DNA of 64,000 bases from JAWKMZ01 sp041391965. Lineage in GTDB: Bacteria; Bacteroidota; Bacteroidia; Flavobacteriales; Flavobacteriaceae. The stretch spans positions 1 to 64,000 of the forward strand of contig JAWKMZ010000004.1 in assembly GCA_041391965.1 (NCBI GenBank), read 5' to 3'. Below the pieces are notes generated by a model. The model worked only from the letters and a program-made list of their open reading frames with translations, was not told the DNA's origin and did not search any database. Shown here piece after piece: positions 16,941-26,879 of this stretch. Every line of letters begins with the position of its first letter. Position 1 is the first letter of the stretch. A program made the position numbers and the translations under genes.

Positions 16941-17986
16941 TGACAGACCAAAACACCACTTTTGAAGACGACAATGACGATGAGTTGTATGAGCATTACG
17001 CATTTACAGCAGTTAAAGGCCAAACGCCATTACGCATAGACAAATACTTGATGAATTTTATTGAAAACGCAACGCGTAATAAAATTCAGGCAGCAGCAAA
17101 AAACGGAAGTATTTATGTAAATGATGTTCCAGTAAAATCAAATTATAAGGTTAAACCTTTTGATAAAATTCGGGTGCTTTTTGAGCATCCACCTTATGAA
17201 TATCTACTCACTCCAGAAAATATTCCTATCAATATTGTGTATGAAGATGACGAACTTTTGGTCATCAACAAAGACGCAGGCATGGTGGTGCATCCAGGAC
17301 ATGGTAATTATTCAGGAACCTTGATAAATGCGTTAACCTATCATTTTGAAAACTTGCCAAACAATTCGAGTAACAGACCAGGTTTGGTGCATCGTATTGA
17401 TAAAGATACCAGCGGACTTTTAGTGGTAGCCAAAACTGAAGAGGCCATGGTGCATTTATCTAAACAATTCTTCAATAAAACCAGTGAGCGCGAATACGTT
17501 GCTATTGTTTGGGGAAATATGGAAGAAGATGAAGGCACTGTTGAAGGTAATATTGGTCGTCATCCAAAAAATCGTTTGCAAAACACCGTTTTTTTAGAAG
17601 ATGATGCCAACAAAGGCAAACCAGCAGTAACACATTATAAAGTAGTGGAACGTTTAGGTTACGTCACTTTGGTGTCGTGTAAGCTCGAAACAGGACGTAC
17701 ACATCAAATACGTGTGCATATGAAACACATTGGTCATACCTTGTTTAATGATGAACGCTATGGAGGTCATGTAATCCTTAAAGGCACAACCTTTAGTAAA
17801 TACAAACAATTTGTAGAAAATTGTTTTAAAATATTACCAAGGCAAGCCTTACACGCCAAAACCTTAGGGTTTGAACATCCTAAGACCGGAAAATTTATGA
17901 GTTTTGATTCAGAAATTCCTGAAGATATGCAGCTTTGTATAGAAAAATGGCGCAACTATGCCAAACATCAAGATTTGGAAGATTAA
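16940..17986 (+). CDS. rluD: RluA-family 23S rRNA pseudouridine synthase
   Basis: A 348-residue RluA-family enzyme with an N-terminal S4 RNA-binding domain (LRIDKYLMNFIENATRNKIQAAAKNGSIYVND) and the catalytic domain with the Asp-containing motif HRIDKDTSGLLVVAKT. It converts specific uridines in rRNA to pseudouridine; RluD specificity (1911/1915/1917) is the usual assignment for this length but is inferred. It overlaps the PASTA gene by one base, a conserved Bacteroidota pairing. Confidence 0.9.
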   Translation: MTDQNTTFEDDNDDELYEHYAFTAVKGQTPLRIDKYLMNFIENATRNKIQAAAKNGSIYVNDVPVKSNYKVKPFDKIRVLFEHPPYEYLLTPENIPINIVYEDDELLVINKDAGMVVHPGHGNYSGTLINALTYHFENLPNNSSNRPGLVHRIDKDTSGLLVVAKTEEAMVHLSKQFFNKTSEREYVAIVWGNMEEDEGTVEGNIGRHPKNRLQNTVFLEDDANKGKPAVTHYKVVERLGYVTLVSCKLETGRTHQIRVHMKHIGHTLFNDERYGGHVILKGTTFSKYKQFVENCFKILPRQALHAKTLGFEHPKTGKFMSFDSEIPEDMQLCIEKWRNYAKHQDLED

Positions 17987-18038
17987 TAAACGGTAAAGTT
18001 TTCAAAACGTACAGATTTAAAAAATATAAAATCTGCAC

Positions 18039-18070
18039 TTTGAATTTTATCGTAGGTAATCGTAACTTTG
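18039..18070 (+). promoter_or_regulatory. yaaA promoter
   Basis: TTTG (18039-18042), 20-nt spacer, TAACTTTG (18063-18070): both Bacteroidota boxes are present at the right spacing, 20 nt before the yaaA ATG. One of the best promoters in the window. Confidence 0.75.
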
Positions 18071-18090
18071 AATAACTTAAAAATGTATCA

Positions 18091-18849
18091 ATGAAACTTG
18101 TTTTATCTCCTGCAAAATCACTCGATTTTGAAAGTAAATTGCCGACATCTAAAACTTCAGAAGCTCAATTTTTATCAGAATCTGAACGTATTAATAAGTT
18201 GCTCAAAAAAAAATCAGCCAAAAGTTTATCAAAATTGATGCACATTTCTGATGCTTTAGGCCAGTTGAATTATGAGCGTAATCAAGATTGGAGTTTGCCG
18301 TTTACCAAAGCTAATGCACGACCAGCAATTTATGCGTTTAATGGTGATGTTTACAGAGGTTTAGATGCGTACACAATTTCTAATGATAAAATAAATCAGC
18401 TTCAAGATAAAGTCCGAATTCTTTCAGGACTTTATGGGTTGCTTAAACCTTTAGATTTGATACAAGCTTATCGTTTGGAAATGGGAACTAAATTTTCTGT
18501 TGGAAAAAACAAAAATTTGTATGAATTTTGGAAAAAGCCTATTGCAAAAACATTAAATAATGAATTAGAAGACAATGAGTTGTTTCTAAATTTAGCCAGC
18601 AATGAATATTTTAAAGCCATTGATACCAAAGCCTTAAAAGTACCTGTAATAACTATTGATTTTAAAGAATTTAAAAATGGCGAGTATAAAACCATTGGCA
18701 TTTTTGCAAAATTAGCACGAGGATTGATGGCACGTTATATTATTGATACCAATGCCGAAACTTTAGATGCTGTAAAAGGTTTTAATACCGAAGGTTATGG
18801 TTTTAGTGAACAATTATCTAATAAAACAACTTTAGTGTTTACAAGATAA
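18091..18849 (+). CDS. yaaA: Peroxide stress protein YaaA
   Basis: A 252-residue YaaA/UPF0246 protein: start MKLVLSPAKSLDFESKLP, RPAIYAFNGDVYRGLD, LRILSGLYGLLKP-like (VRILSGLYGLLKPLDLIQAYRLEMGTK is split across the family core) and the C-terminal ARGLMARYII block. In E. coli YaaA lowers free iron and oxidative DNA damage under peroxide; the same role is inferred here. It has its own strong promoter and is convergent with the THX gene. Confidence 0.95.
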   Translation: MKLVLSPAKSLDFESKLPTSKTSEAQFLSESERINKLLKKKSAKSLSKLMHISDALGQLNYERNQDWSLPFTKANARPAIYAFNGDVYRGLDAYTISNDKINQLQDKVRILSGLYGLLKPLDLIQAYRLEMGTKFSVGKNKNLYEFWKKPIAKTLNNELEDNELFLNLASNEYFKAIDTKALKVPVITIDFKEFKNGEYKTIGIFAKLARGLMARYIIDTNAETLDAVKGFNTEGYGFSEQLSNKTTLVFTR

Positions 18850-18981
18850 TTAAGGTTTTGCTTTTTTATCGATGCTTATTTTTTCTAAAGTCGAAGGACG
18901 TTTTTTAATTTTTGGTCTGCGTACACCAAAAGTGCCTTTATGTATTTTACCTCGTCTTGTTTTTTTATCTCCTTTTCCCAT
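18850..18981 (-). CDS. 30S ribosomal protein THX
   Basis: A 43-residue basic protein: MGKGDKKTRRGKIHKGTFGV at the N terminus, then RRPKIKKRPS and a Lys-rich end. The MGKGDKKTRRGKI start is diagnostic for the small ribosomal protein THX (bTHX), which fills a cavity in the 30S head. The gene ends right after the yaaA stop on the opposite strand (adjacent, convergent). Confidence 0.9.
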   Translation of the reverse strand: MGKGDKKTRRGKIHKGTFGVRRPKIKKRPSTLEKISIDKKAKP

Positions 18982-18994
18982 AAAACTTTACTTT

Positions 18995-19020
18995 TGTCAT
19001 TTCCGCAAAGACGGAAACCT
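18995..19020. repeat. Dispersed TGTCATT palindrome, copy 2
   Basis: TTTCCG-N6-CGGAAA (19000-19017) preceded by TTGTCA, upstream of THX. Same layout as the other copies, with compensating changes in both arms that keep the stem. Confidence 0.6.
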
Positions 19021-19080
19021 TAGTTTGATTAACCTGATTTAAGTTAACATACAAATTTTAAAGAAAAAAAACAAAAAATA

Positions 19081-19752
19081 GTGTTCAAACACCAACATCC
19101 ATATCCACCGTTTATACAAGAAAACACTACAAAATTGATTGTTGGTACGTTGCCACCACCTCGGTTTTCAACAGGAGACCTTTTAGAAAAAGATGTCCAT
19201 TTTTGCTATGGAAGTTATTACAATTCTTTATGGTTATTTATTGATAAAATTCATGATTTGAATTTGAGATATGATAACTCTGAAGCAGCCATTTTACAAA
19301 GAAAACAATTTTTAATCCAACATAAAATAGGTGTTTGTGATATTGTTGAAAGTGCTGAACGCACTAAAATGGACGCTTCAGACCTTGGAATGAAAAACAT
19401 TCAATTGCGAGATGTTGTTGGCTATTTGCTAAAGTATCCAAATATTGATACACTGTTATTTACAGGTGGCAACAGCAAAAATGGACCAGAATATTTTTTT
19501 AGAAAACATCTTAAATCCTATGGGTTAAAACTCAAAATAATATCTAATGAAGTGCCACGAATTCATGAGTTTGAATTACATGACGTTGCAAATAACACGA
19601 AACGAATTATTAAAACCGTTTCTTTAACTTCAGGCTCTGGAGCTGCCAATATTTCAATTAGTAGAAACCCATTATATCAACAGCTAAAAGCTAAAAACCC
19701 AGATTTTAACACCTTCAGTTTTAGAGTGCTGCAATACAGTGCGTTTTTATAA
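19081..19752 (+). CDS. Uracil-DNA glycosylase-superfamily protein
   Basis: A 223-residue protein beginning at a GTG codon. The N-terminal LIVGTLPPPRFSTGD looks like motif 1 of the UDG superfamily (a Gly-x-x-Pro loop after a hydrophobic strand), and the late LTSGSGAANISIS sits where motif 2 would be; LLFTGGNSKNG is a central strand-loop. I infer DNA-base excision or a related nucleic-acid hydrolase role; catalytic residues cannot be assigned with certainty. It is convergent with the M14 peptidase gene, 3 nt away. Confidence 0.6.
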   Translation: MFKHQHPYPPFIQENTTKLIVGTLPPPRFSTGDLLEKDVHFCYGSYYNSLWLFIDKIHDLNLRYDNSEAAILQRKQFLIQHKIGVCDIVESAERTKMDASDLGMKNIQLRDVVGYLLKYPNIDTLLFTGGNSKNGPEYFFRKHLKSYGLKLKIISNEVPRIHEFELHDVANNTKRIIKTVSLTSGSGAANISISRNPLYQQLKAKNPDFNTFSFRVLQYSAFL

Positions 19753-19755
19753 TTT

Positions 19756-21492
19756 TTAATTGACACGATACACAGGATATTGCAAATGTGCTTTTTCATA
19801 ATTGTCGCTGTGTTTGTGCAACCAGTCTAATTGTGCATACCAATTGTTGGCAAAGTCCTTATCATAGGTTTTTTTAAGATTGAAATCAATCTGCAATTTT
19901 GGATTGGTTTCTAAAAGGAGTTTGGCTTTGTCTTCCCAAACATAAGGTGAAAACCCTTCTTTTTGTTGTAAAATAGTGTCAAAAAAATTCCAGTTAAAAA
20001 AGGAATCTGGATCTTGTGGCTCTAAGGTTTCTATTAAATAACGCATAGCTGTTTGGTCAGTCTTTACATAAAAATCGCCTTTTCTAAAAGTGATTTCTTT
20101 TTTTGTGGTTATAACTTTGGTGTTATAATGTTGATAATGCCCTTCAAAAGGTTGACTTCGAGTATCAAAAGTGCCAATTTTATAGCTTTCAACTGTTAAA
20201 GTGGTGTCTTTTTTAAACGCCATCATCTCTACCTTATTTAGTTTTAATAAATCGATAATGTTCCACCAACCTTGAGGAATTACATAAGCATACGGAATAC
20301 TTACACTTACAGTTGGTTTAAAATAATTTTGATACACCACATCTTTGGTAAACGGTTTCGTTCTGTCGTATTTTAAGCGTTGAGCTCCTGTAATTTCACT
20401 CGGAATTGTAGTGCCTTCAAAGCCTTTAAAATGTAAAATAGATGATTTTGTAGAATCTACTTCCCAATCTAAAGGATAATCATCATGTATTTTAAACGTT
20501 TGTGAAGCTTCAATCCTTAATTGTTTTATTTTTTGATGATCGGTTTCAACAATTTCAATCATGCTTTTCATAAGTTCATAAGTGCCTTCAACACGTTGTT
20601 TGTAAGGTTTTAGCATGTGTGTTTCTACCATCATTCCTAAGGTATTAAACAGCGTTGTGTAACCTGTAGAATAACGAGGATAGTCCATAAATTGACTAAA
20701 TCCGCCTTCAGGTACACGATTAAAAACATTGACATAAGGTGTGATATCCCAATGTTTATCTGCTAATTTTTTCTCTAAAGTTGGCATCATTTGGGTGTGA
20801 ATATAGTTGCCTAATTGTCCTCCTAATTTATCATGTTGCGTAAATAAATGTGTGAGCGCATATTGATAATCAGCACCATTGCTCACATGATTGTCAATAA
20901 AAACGTCTGGTTGCACTAAGTGATAAATTTGAGTAAAGGTTCTGGCATTTTTGGTATCACATTTTATAAAATCGCGGTTGAGGTCGTAATTTCTGGCATT
21001 TCCTCTAAATCCATAGGCTTTTGGACCATTTTGATTGGTTCTTGTGGTCGAATTTCTATTCAAACTTCCACCAACATTATAAATTGGAATGGTAACTAAA
21101 ACCGTATGTTTTGGCATTTCAATTTTGCCTTGAGCTATATCTCTGTAAAGCATCATAGTCGCATCAATTCCGTCAGATTCTCCAGCATGTATGCCATTGT
21201 TAATCAATAAAACAGTTTTGCTTTTTTGAATGGTTTCAAAATCAAATTCAGCATCAGGATTTAAAGTGACGATGTGCAAAGGCATTCCAGCATCAGTTTC
21301 ACCCATGGAATCGATAGATATTTCAGGATAGGTTTCTGCTAAATGTTTGTAATAATCAATTGTTTCTTGATAGGTTGCGGTTTCAAAACCCTTGCTTTTC
21401 TCAAAGGTTGTGGTAAAATTGAATATTGGTTTTTCTTTTTTTTGAGAGCAAGACATGATTAAAAGCAACAAAAGAAACAACAGTTTTTTCAT
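19756..21492 (-). CDS. M14 family zinc carboxypeptidase lipoprotein
   Basis: A 578-residue SpII lipoprotein (lipobox IMSC). The M14 domain shows the zinc motif HAGESDG (H-x-x-E) in LLINNGIHAGESDGIDATMML, NYDLNRDFIK and DVFIDNHVSNGADYQYA with the third zinc His. A family-typical C-terminal beta-rich extension follows. It likely trims peptides at the cell surface or in the periplasm. A divergent promoter region separates it from ctlX. Confidence 0.9.
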   Translation of the reverse strand: MKKLLFLLLLLIMSCSQKKEKPIFNFTTTFEKSKGFETATYQETIDYYKHLAETYPEISIDSMGETDAGMPLHIVTLNPDAEFDFETIQKSKTVLLINNGIHAGESDGIDATMMLYRDIAQGKIEMPKHTVLVTIPIYNVGGSLNRNSTTRTNQNGPKAYGFRGNARNYDLNRDFIKCDTKNARTFTQIYHLVQPDVFIDNHVSNGADYQYALTHLFTQHDKLGGQLGNYIHTQMMPTLEKKLADKHWDITPYVNVFNRVPEGGFSQFMDYPRYSTGYTTLFNTLGMMVETHMLKPYKQRVEGTYELMKSMIEIVETDHQKIKQLRIEASQTFKIHDDYPLDWEVDSTKSSILHFKGFEGTTIPSEITGAQRLKYDRTKPFTKDVVYQNYFKPTVSVSIPYAYVIPQGWWNIIDLLKLNKVEMMAFKKDTTLTVESYKIGTFDTRSQPFEGHYQHYNTKVITTKKEITFRKGDFYVKTDQTAMRYLIETLEPQDPDSFFNWNFFDTILQQKEGFSPYVWEDKAKLLLETNPKLQIDFNLKKTYDKDFANNWYAQLDWLHKHSDNYEKAHLQYPVYRVN

Positions 21493-21542
21493 GGTGTCAA
21501 ATTTTCAGATACGATAGATTAATTTATAAGGAAATTATCTAT

Positions 21543-21575
21543 CAAACTTAATCAATTTAAACTAATTTTGTGCAA
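21543..21575 (-). promoter_or_regulatory. Promoter for the M14 peptidase
   Basis: On the minus strand TTG (21575-21573), 22-nt spacer, TAAGTTTG (21550-21543). The -7 box is exact; the spacer is slightly long. It overlaps the oppositely directed ctlX box. Confidence 0.5.
21563..21570 (+). promoter_or_regulatory. -7 box for ctlX
   Basis: TAATTTTG, exact TAnnTTTG, 22 nt before the ctlX ATG; a small palindrome TTGTG-caa-CACAA (21568-21580) overlaps its end and could be an operator. Confidence 0.45.
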
Positions 21576-21592
21576 CACAAATTCATTAGCAC

Positions 21593-22525
21593 ATGCAACA
21601 AACCACTGATACTATTTTAATGATTCGTCCTATCAATTTTAGGATGAATGAGCAAACGGCTGTCAATAATTATTTTCAGGAAGATTTAGATATTAAAAAT
21701 GCTGAAATTAATGCAAAAGCACAAGCAGAATTTGATGCGTTTGTCAATAAATTAAGAGCTGTTGGTGTACGTGTTATTGTGGAACAGGATGATAAAAAAA
21801 TGGATACTCCAGATTCAGTATTTCCTAATAATTGGGTAAGTTTCCATGAAAATGGAAACATTGCCATATATCCAATGTTTGCTGAAAATAGACGGAAAGA
21901 ACGACGTGAAGAAGTGTTTTTGCGTTTGGAAGAAGAAGGATTTTTGATTGAAACTATTTTTGACTACACGAGTGCTGAAGATGACCATGTTTTTTTAGAA
22001 GGAACAGGAAGTTTGTTGTTAGATCGTGTTAACGGAAAGGCGTATTGTGCTTTGTCTCCAAGAGCTGATGAAGACTTGTTTATTGAGTTTTGTGAAGATT
22101 TTGATTATTTTCCAATAGTATTTACAGCCAACCAAACTGTTGATGGTGAGCGTTTGCCAATATATCATACAAACGTAATGATGTGTCTTGCCGAAAATTT
22201 TGCAGTCATATGTTTAGACAGTATTGACGATAAAAAAGAACGCAAAAATGTCCTTCATCATTTAAAAGAAACAGGTAAAGAAGTAATTGCTATAACAGAA
22301 GCACAAATGCACCAGTTTGCTGGTAATATGCTACAAGTAAGAGGCAATAATGACAAACGTTATTTGGTGATGAGCAAAGCGGCTCATGATAGTTTAACAC
22401 AAGAGCAAGTGGCTAAAATTGAAACGCATTGTGCTATTTTGAGTAGTGATTTGGAAACTATTGAAACCTGTGGAGGCGGAAGCGCTCGTTGTATGATGGC
22501 TGAAGTGTTTTTGCCAAAAGCTTAG
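21593..22525 (+). CDS. ctlX: Citrulline utilisation hydrolase CtlX
   Basis: A 310-residue member of the arginine-deiminase/amidinotransferase superfamily in the CtlX group. Visible: DSVFPNNWVSFH (substrate loop), ENRRKERREEV, the Asp/Glu and His positions in FLEGTGSLLLDR, and the C-terminal catalytic Cys in ETCGGGSARCMMAEVFLP. It is predicted to hydrolyse citrulline or a related guanidino/ureido compound. It has its own promoter and ends overlapping the converging kinase gene by 4 nt. It might process arginine-derived products, but no local operon shows this. Confidence 0.88.
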   Translation: MQQTTDTILMIRPINFRMNEQTAVNNYFQEDLDIKNAEINAKAQAEFDAFVNKLRAVGVRVIVEQDDKKMDTPDSVFPNNWVSFHENGNIAIYPMFAENRRKERREEVFLRLEEEGFLIETIFDYTSAEDDHVFLEGTGSLLLDRVNGKAYCALSPRADEDLFIEFCEDFDYFPIVFTANQTVDGERLPIYHTNVMMCLAENFAVICLDSIDDKKERKNVLHHLKETGKEVIAITEAQMHQFAGNMLQVRGNNDKRYLVMSKAAHDSLTQEQVAKIETHCAILSSDLETIETCGGGSARCMMAEVFLPKA

Positions 22526-24585
22526 TTAGTTTCTGCTGGCTTGGTTTTAGGAAGTTCTATATAAAATTTAGTGCCAACGTTAACTGTACTTTCAACCCAA
22601 ATTCTACCATTATTGAGTTCTACCAATTCTTTGCAAATAGTAAGCCCTAAACCAGTTCCTTTTTCGTTTTTGGTACCAATGGTTGTAAAATTGTTGTTTT
22701 TAAAGAGTTTATCTAAGTTTTCTTTTGAAATGCCAACGCCAGAATCTTCAACACAAATCAACGATTTTCCAAGATGGTCTTTATTTGAAACAGTAATGAT
22801 ATCACCAACACGACAGAATTTTACAGCATTGGTTATCAGATTCTGAATGACAATTTCTACCATACTTTTATCGGCATAAATAAAATCGCGTTGAGTTTCA
22901 TCAATAATGACGATGCGTTTTTGTTCAGCTTTTTGCTCAATTAGGCTCAATTTGGTTTGGAACACCTCTTGAATGTTGAGCATTTCAGGATTTGGTTCTA
23001 AATTCTGCATTTGCGATTTGGACCAATTGAGTAAATTGAACAATAATAACGAAGCGTTATTCGCATTTTCGCTCAATTCAGGAATAAGCTCATCAAATTC
23101 ATCTCTTGAAATACTGTCTTCTTTCAGTAAATCTAAAAAGCCTTTTATAGATGAAATGGAATCTTTTAAATCATGTGATACAATAGAAAATAAGCGGTCT
23201 TTTACTTTGTTTATTTCTTCCAAATGATGAGTTTGCTCTAAAATGGCATCGTTTTGAAGTTGAATTTGTTCATTTTTTTCTTCAAGTTCTTGGGTGTATT
23301 TTACCGTATTTTTTCGTTTTAAATAAATGAGTAATAAAAAGGTCAAAGCAATTACAAAAGCAGCAATTAAACCATAAGATAATAGTCTTAAATTTTTAAT
23401 CTGCTGGTCATTTGTGTTCAGTTCAGCTTGTTGTGTATCTGTATCAGATGGTGTTGGAGAATTATCAATGCTTTCTTCAATAGAATCAGTATTGATAGGT
23501 AATTTTGGTTGGTTTTGCCTTTCAATTTGTTGTTTTAAATTAAAATACTCACGTTGCCATTGGTAAGCGCTTTGAAAACTTCCTTTGGTAGAATCCAATC
23601 GCATTAAAAGCTTATAATTTTTTAAAACTTCGGTGTCATCTTTTGAGTTTTTAGCCAGTTCATGGGCTTCGTTAATTTGAAGTTCAGCTAATTTTATCTT
23701 CTTTTCTTCAAGATTTAAATGGCCAATAGAGTTCAAAGCTCTCAAAATGCCTTCTTTGTTGTTAATGGTTCGATTGTATTTTAAACCTTCTACTAAATAG
23801 TTTCCAGCTTTGTCATATTCTTTAAATTTCAAATATTGCTCTCCAATTCTTGGTAATATTTCGCCTCTTAGATTTTGATCTTTTTCAGGATTTAAAAGGT
23901 TCAAGACCTTTTCATAATACTCAATAGCTTTTCTGTGTTCTTTTCGCATAGCATACAGCATCGCAATATTTTTAGTTGAGGTTTTAATGCCTGTACTATC
24001 TTGCAATTGTTCTCTAACCGTTAAGGCTTTGTAGTTAAATTCTAAAGCTTTGTCTATTTGATGTGTGTTGTAATACGCTTCAGCCAAATTGTTGTAAGCT
24101 ACGCTTAAGTCTTCGCGCAGGTTTTTATCTTCAAATATTTTTATGGCAGATAAGGAGTTTTTTAGACCTACCATATAGTTACCTCGTTTAATTTCTATCA
24201 AACCAATACGGTTGCTTACTTTGGCAATACCGAGTGTGTCGTCGAGCTGTTCGTATAGTTTTTTGGATTTACTGTAATTATCTATCGCATTAAAATAATC
24301 ATCATTACTTGCATAAATTTGCGCTTTTAGATAATTGGTTTCTGCAAGGCCTTCAATGTATTTTAATGTTTTTGATAAACGCTCAGTTTGATCAATATAC
24401 ATCAGTGCTTTTTTGTAATCTTTAGCATTATAAAGCGCTTTGATGAGTTGTAAAGAGGTATCTACCTTGGCTGAGTCTTGTTTTTGGTAAGCTAATTGTA
24501 ACGCAAGTTGGTCAATCTCATTAGTTTGAGAGAAACTACATAAGACGACAAAAAAAGCAGCTAAAGTAATTAACTGTTTCATCAC
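22522..24585 (-). CDS. Orphan TPR sensor histidine kinase
   Basis: A 687-residue kinase: signal peptide (LCSFSQ), TPR repeats, TM helix (LLSYGLIAAFVIALTFLLLIYL), coiled coil, classical HisKA with His471 in FSIVSHDLKDSISSIKGF, and HATPase_c with GVGISKENLDKLF and GTGLGLTICKELV. It differs from the tandem pair at 10-14 kb, which use the HisKA_3 fold. No response regulator lies next to it. The reading frame overlaps the end of ctlX by 4 nt, convergent. Confidence 0.92.
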   Translation of the reverse strand: MMKQLITLAAFFVVLCSFSQTNEIDQLALQLAYQKQDSAKVDTSLQLIKALYNAKDYKKALMYIDQTERLSKTLKYIEGLAETNYLKAQIYASNDDYFNAIDNYSKSKKLYEQLDDTLGIAKVSNRIGLIEIKRGNYMVGLKNSLSAIKIFEDKNLREDLSVAYNNLAEAYYNTHQIDKALEFNYKALTVREQLQDSTGIKTSTKNIAMLYAMRKEHRKAIEYYEKVLNLLNPEKDQNLRGEILPRIGEQYLKFKEYDKAGNYLVEGLKYNRTINNKEGILRALNSIGHLNLEEKKIKLAELQINEAHELAKNSKDDTEVLKNYKLLMRLDSTKGSFQSAYQWQREYFNLKQQIERQNQPKLPINTDSIEESIDNSPTPSDTDTQQAELNTNDQQIKNLRLLSYGLIAAFVIALTFLLLIYLKRKNTVKYTQELEEKNEQIQLQNDAILEQTHHLEEINKVKDRLFSIVSHDLKDSISSIKGFLDLLKEDSISRDEFDELIPELSENANNASLLLFNLLNWSKSQMQNLEPNPEMLNIQEVFQTKLSLIEQKAEQKRIVIIDETQRDFIYADKSMVEIVIQNLITNAVKFCRVGDIITVSNKDHLGKSLICVEDSGVGISKENLDKLFKNNNFTTIGTKNEKGTGLGLTICKELVELNNGRIWVESTVNVGTKFYIELPKTKPAETN

Positions 24586-25100
24586 TTGCGGTTGGTTTTA
24601 TAAGTTGCAATGTTGATGTGATGCCAACTTGCCTTGAGGGAGAGGTAAAGTAAGTACACAAAATACAATAACAATGCTGTTAAAGATTTATCAGTAAGTT
24701 TCATCAACATTTGGGACCTTGATTAATAGCAATATCAAAAATCAAGAAAAGGGCTCTAAAAATCTAATTTATAGGTTTTAATGCCTAAAAATTAGATAAA
24801 GTGATAATTAATTTTTTTTGGAAATAAATAGACTCGATGAAAGGTAAAAATCATAGAAAAACGACACTCTTATCGATGAAATGCACTTTAAAGTTATTTT
24901 TATATTTAAAGTATTAATTGTTAGGTACTTAATCTTTATAAAAATTGAAGTATTGAGTTTGCTTTGCTGTTTTTTTTATTCAAATTGGAATGATTTTAAC
25001 AAGAAAGTAAATGTTAAATGGATAGTGCTTTCATCAAAAATCAAATCGCTTAACTTGCAATAAAAATACTATCTTTGCACACTCAAAAAGTTTTAAGTTC
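24586..25100. other. 515-bp intergenic region with a hairpin
   Basis: No convincing gene. A 60-codon plus-strand frame (24881-25063) is composed mainly of AT-driven hydrophobic residues and is not supported. An inverted repeat ATCTAATTT (24762-24770) / AAATTAGAT (24789-24797), with an inner TAGG/CCTA pair, is the only clear structure. The right end contains the argS -7 box. Confidence 0.5.
25070..25077 (+). promoter_or_regulatory. -7 box for argS
   Basis: TATCTTTG, exact TAnnTTTG, 23 nt before the argS ATG. Confidence 0.5.
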
Positions 25101-26876
25101 ATGAGTCTTCAAAGCACGTTATCCAATTACGTTAAGCAAGCAGTTAAGTCTGTTTTTAATACTGAGTTAGAATCTGTAGAGTTTCAAGCAACTCGCAAAG
25201 AGTTTGCAGGCGATATTACAGTAGTTGTGTTTCCAATGTTGCGCAGTATTAAAGGAAATCCTCAAGTTATTGGAGAGCAAATTGGTCAATATTTGGTTGC
25301 TAATGTTGCAGATGTTAAAGCGTTTAACGTTGTAAAAGGGTTTTTGAATATTGAAATTAGTGATGCGCATTACATCCAGTTTTTTAACCAAATGTCTTCA
25401 AATAAGACGTATGGTTTTACAACTCCAAAAGCAGGAGACAAAGCCATAATGGTTGAGTATTCTTCGCCAAACACAAATAAACCTTTGCATTTAGGCCATG
25501 TTAGAAATAACTTGTTAGGGTTTAGTGTTGCCGAAATTTTAAAAGCCTCTGGAAAAAAGGTTTACAAAACCCAAATTATTAATGATAGAGGAATTCATAT
25601 TTGTAAAAGTATGTTGGCTTGGGAACGTTTTGGACATGGTGAAACACCAGAAAGTACAGGCTTAAAAGGTGATAAATTGGTTGGAAATTACTATGTGAAA
25701 TTTGACCAAGAATATAAAAAGGAAACCAATCAATTAGTTGCAAAAGGCCTTACAGAAGATGATGCAAAAAAACAAGCACCAATTTTGTTAGATGCTCAAC
25801 AAATGCTTCAAAAATGGGAAGCTGGTGATGAAGCAACAGTTGCACTTTGGAAGAAAATGAACCAATGGGTTTATAATGGTTTTGATGAAACTTATAAAAA
25901 TTTAGGAGTTGATTTTGACACCTTATATTATGAAAGCGATACCTATTTATTAGGCAAAGAATTTGTTGCTGAAGGATTAAAATCTGGTGTTTTTATTAAA
26001 GAAGATGATGGCTCTGTTTGGTGCGATTTAACTGAAGATGGATTAGATAAAAAAATAGTCCAACGTTCAGACGGAACAGCAGTTTATATGACACAAGATA
26101 TTGGAACAGCTATTCAACGTATTAAAGACTTTCCTGATGTTGGTGGTATGGTTTATACGGTTGGAAATGAGCAAGATTACCATTTTAAAGTGCTGTTTTT
26201 GATTCTTAAAAAATTAGGATTTGAATGGGCAAAAAACTTATTTCATTTGAGCTACGGAATGGTCGATTTGCCTTCTGGTAAAATGAAAAGTAGAGAAGGA
26301 ACTGTGGTTGATGCTGATGATTTAATCACAGAAATGGCTTCAACAGCAGAAGAAATTTCTGAAGAGTTAGGAAAACTTGAAGGTTATACCAAAACCGAAA
26401 AACAGGAACTTTATAAAACCATCGGTCTTGGTGCTTTAAAATATTACATCTTAAAGGTCGACCCAAAAAAGCGTATTCTTTTTGACCCTAAAGAATCTAT
26501 CGATTTTCAAGGAAATACTGGACCTTTTATTCAATATACCTATGCCAGAATTCAATCTATTTTAAGAAAAGCTGAAGTTGACATGAATGCTAAGGTTGAA
26601 GTAGCTTTGCACGAAAAGGAAAAAGAATTATTAAAGCAAATTCAACTTTTTCCAGAGGTTATTCAAAACGCAGCTGATAATCATAGTCCAGCATTAATTG
26701 CCAATTATACTTATGATTTGGTAAAAGAATTCAATTCCTTCTATCAAAATGTATCCATTTTAGGAGCAGATGACGCCCACAAAAAAACCTTTAGAGTACA
26801 ATTGTCTAACACAGTTGCAACCATTATTAAAAATGCGTTTGAGTTGTTAGGTATTAGTGTACCAGAGCGTATGTAA
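25101..26876 (+). CDS. argS: Arginine--tRNA ligase
   Basis: Class I synthetase charging tRNA-Arg; 591 residues. The N-terminal Add-1 domain precedes the HIGH-like motif in SSPNTNKPLHLGHVRNNL, and the KMSKS-like loop reads GKMKSREGT. The C-terminal DALR anticodon-binding domain ends in the typical GISVPERM. Complete and ordinary; it has its own -7 box. Confidence 0.98.
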   Translation: MSLQSTLSNYVKQAVKSVFNTELESVEFQATRKEFAGDITVVVFPMLRSIKGNPQVIGEQIGQYLVANVADVKAFNVVKGFLNIEISDAHYIQFFNQMSSNKTYGFTTPKAGDKAIMVEYSSPNTNKPLHLGHVRNNLLGFSVAEILKASGKKVYKTQIINDRGIHICKSMLAWERFGHGETPESTGLKGDKLVGNYYVKFDQEYKKETNQLVAKGLTEDDAKKQAPILLDAQQMLQKWEAGDEATVALWKKMNQWVYNGFDETYKNLGVDFDTLYYESDTYLLGKEFVAEGLKSGVFIKEDDGSVWCDLTEDGLDKKIVQRSDGTAVYMTQDIGTAIQRIKDFPDVGGMVYTVGNEQDYHFKVLFLILKKLGFEWAKNLFHLSYGMVDLPSGKMKSREGTVVDADDLITEMASTAEEISEELGKLEGYTKTEKQELYKTIGLGALKYYILKVDPKKRILFDPKESIDFQGNTGPFIQYTYARIQSILRKAEVDMNAKVEVALHEKEKELLKQIQLFPEVIQNAADNHSPALIANYTYDLVKEFNSFYQNVSILGADDAHKKTFRVQLSNTVATIIKNAFELLGISVPERM

Positions 26877-26879
26877 ATG

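Noticed and set aside
24881..25063. 60-codon plus-strand reading frame in the gap before argS
   Set aside because: Composition follows local AT bias (Phe/Ile/Lys/Leu), no start signal of note, no family resemblance, and it overlaps the argS promoter region.
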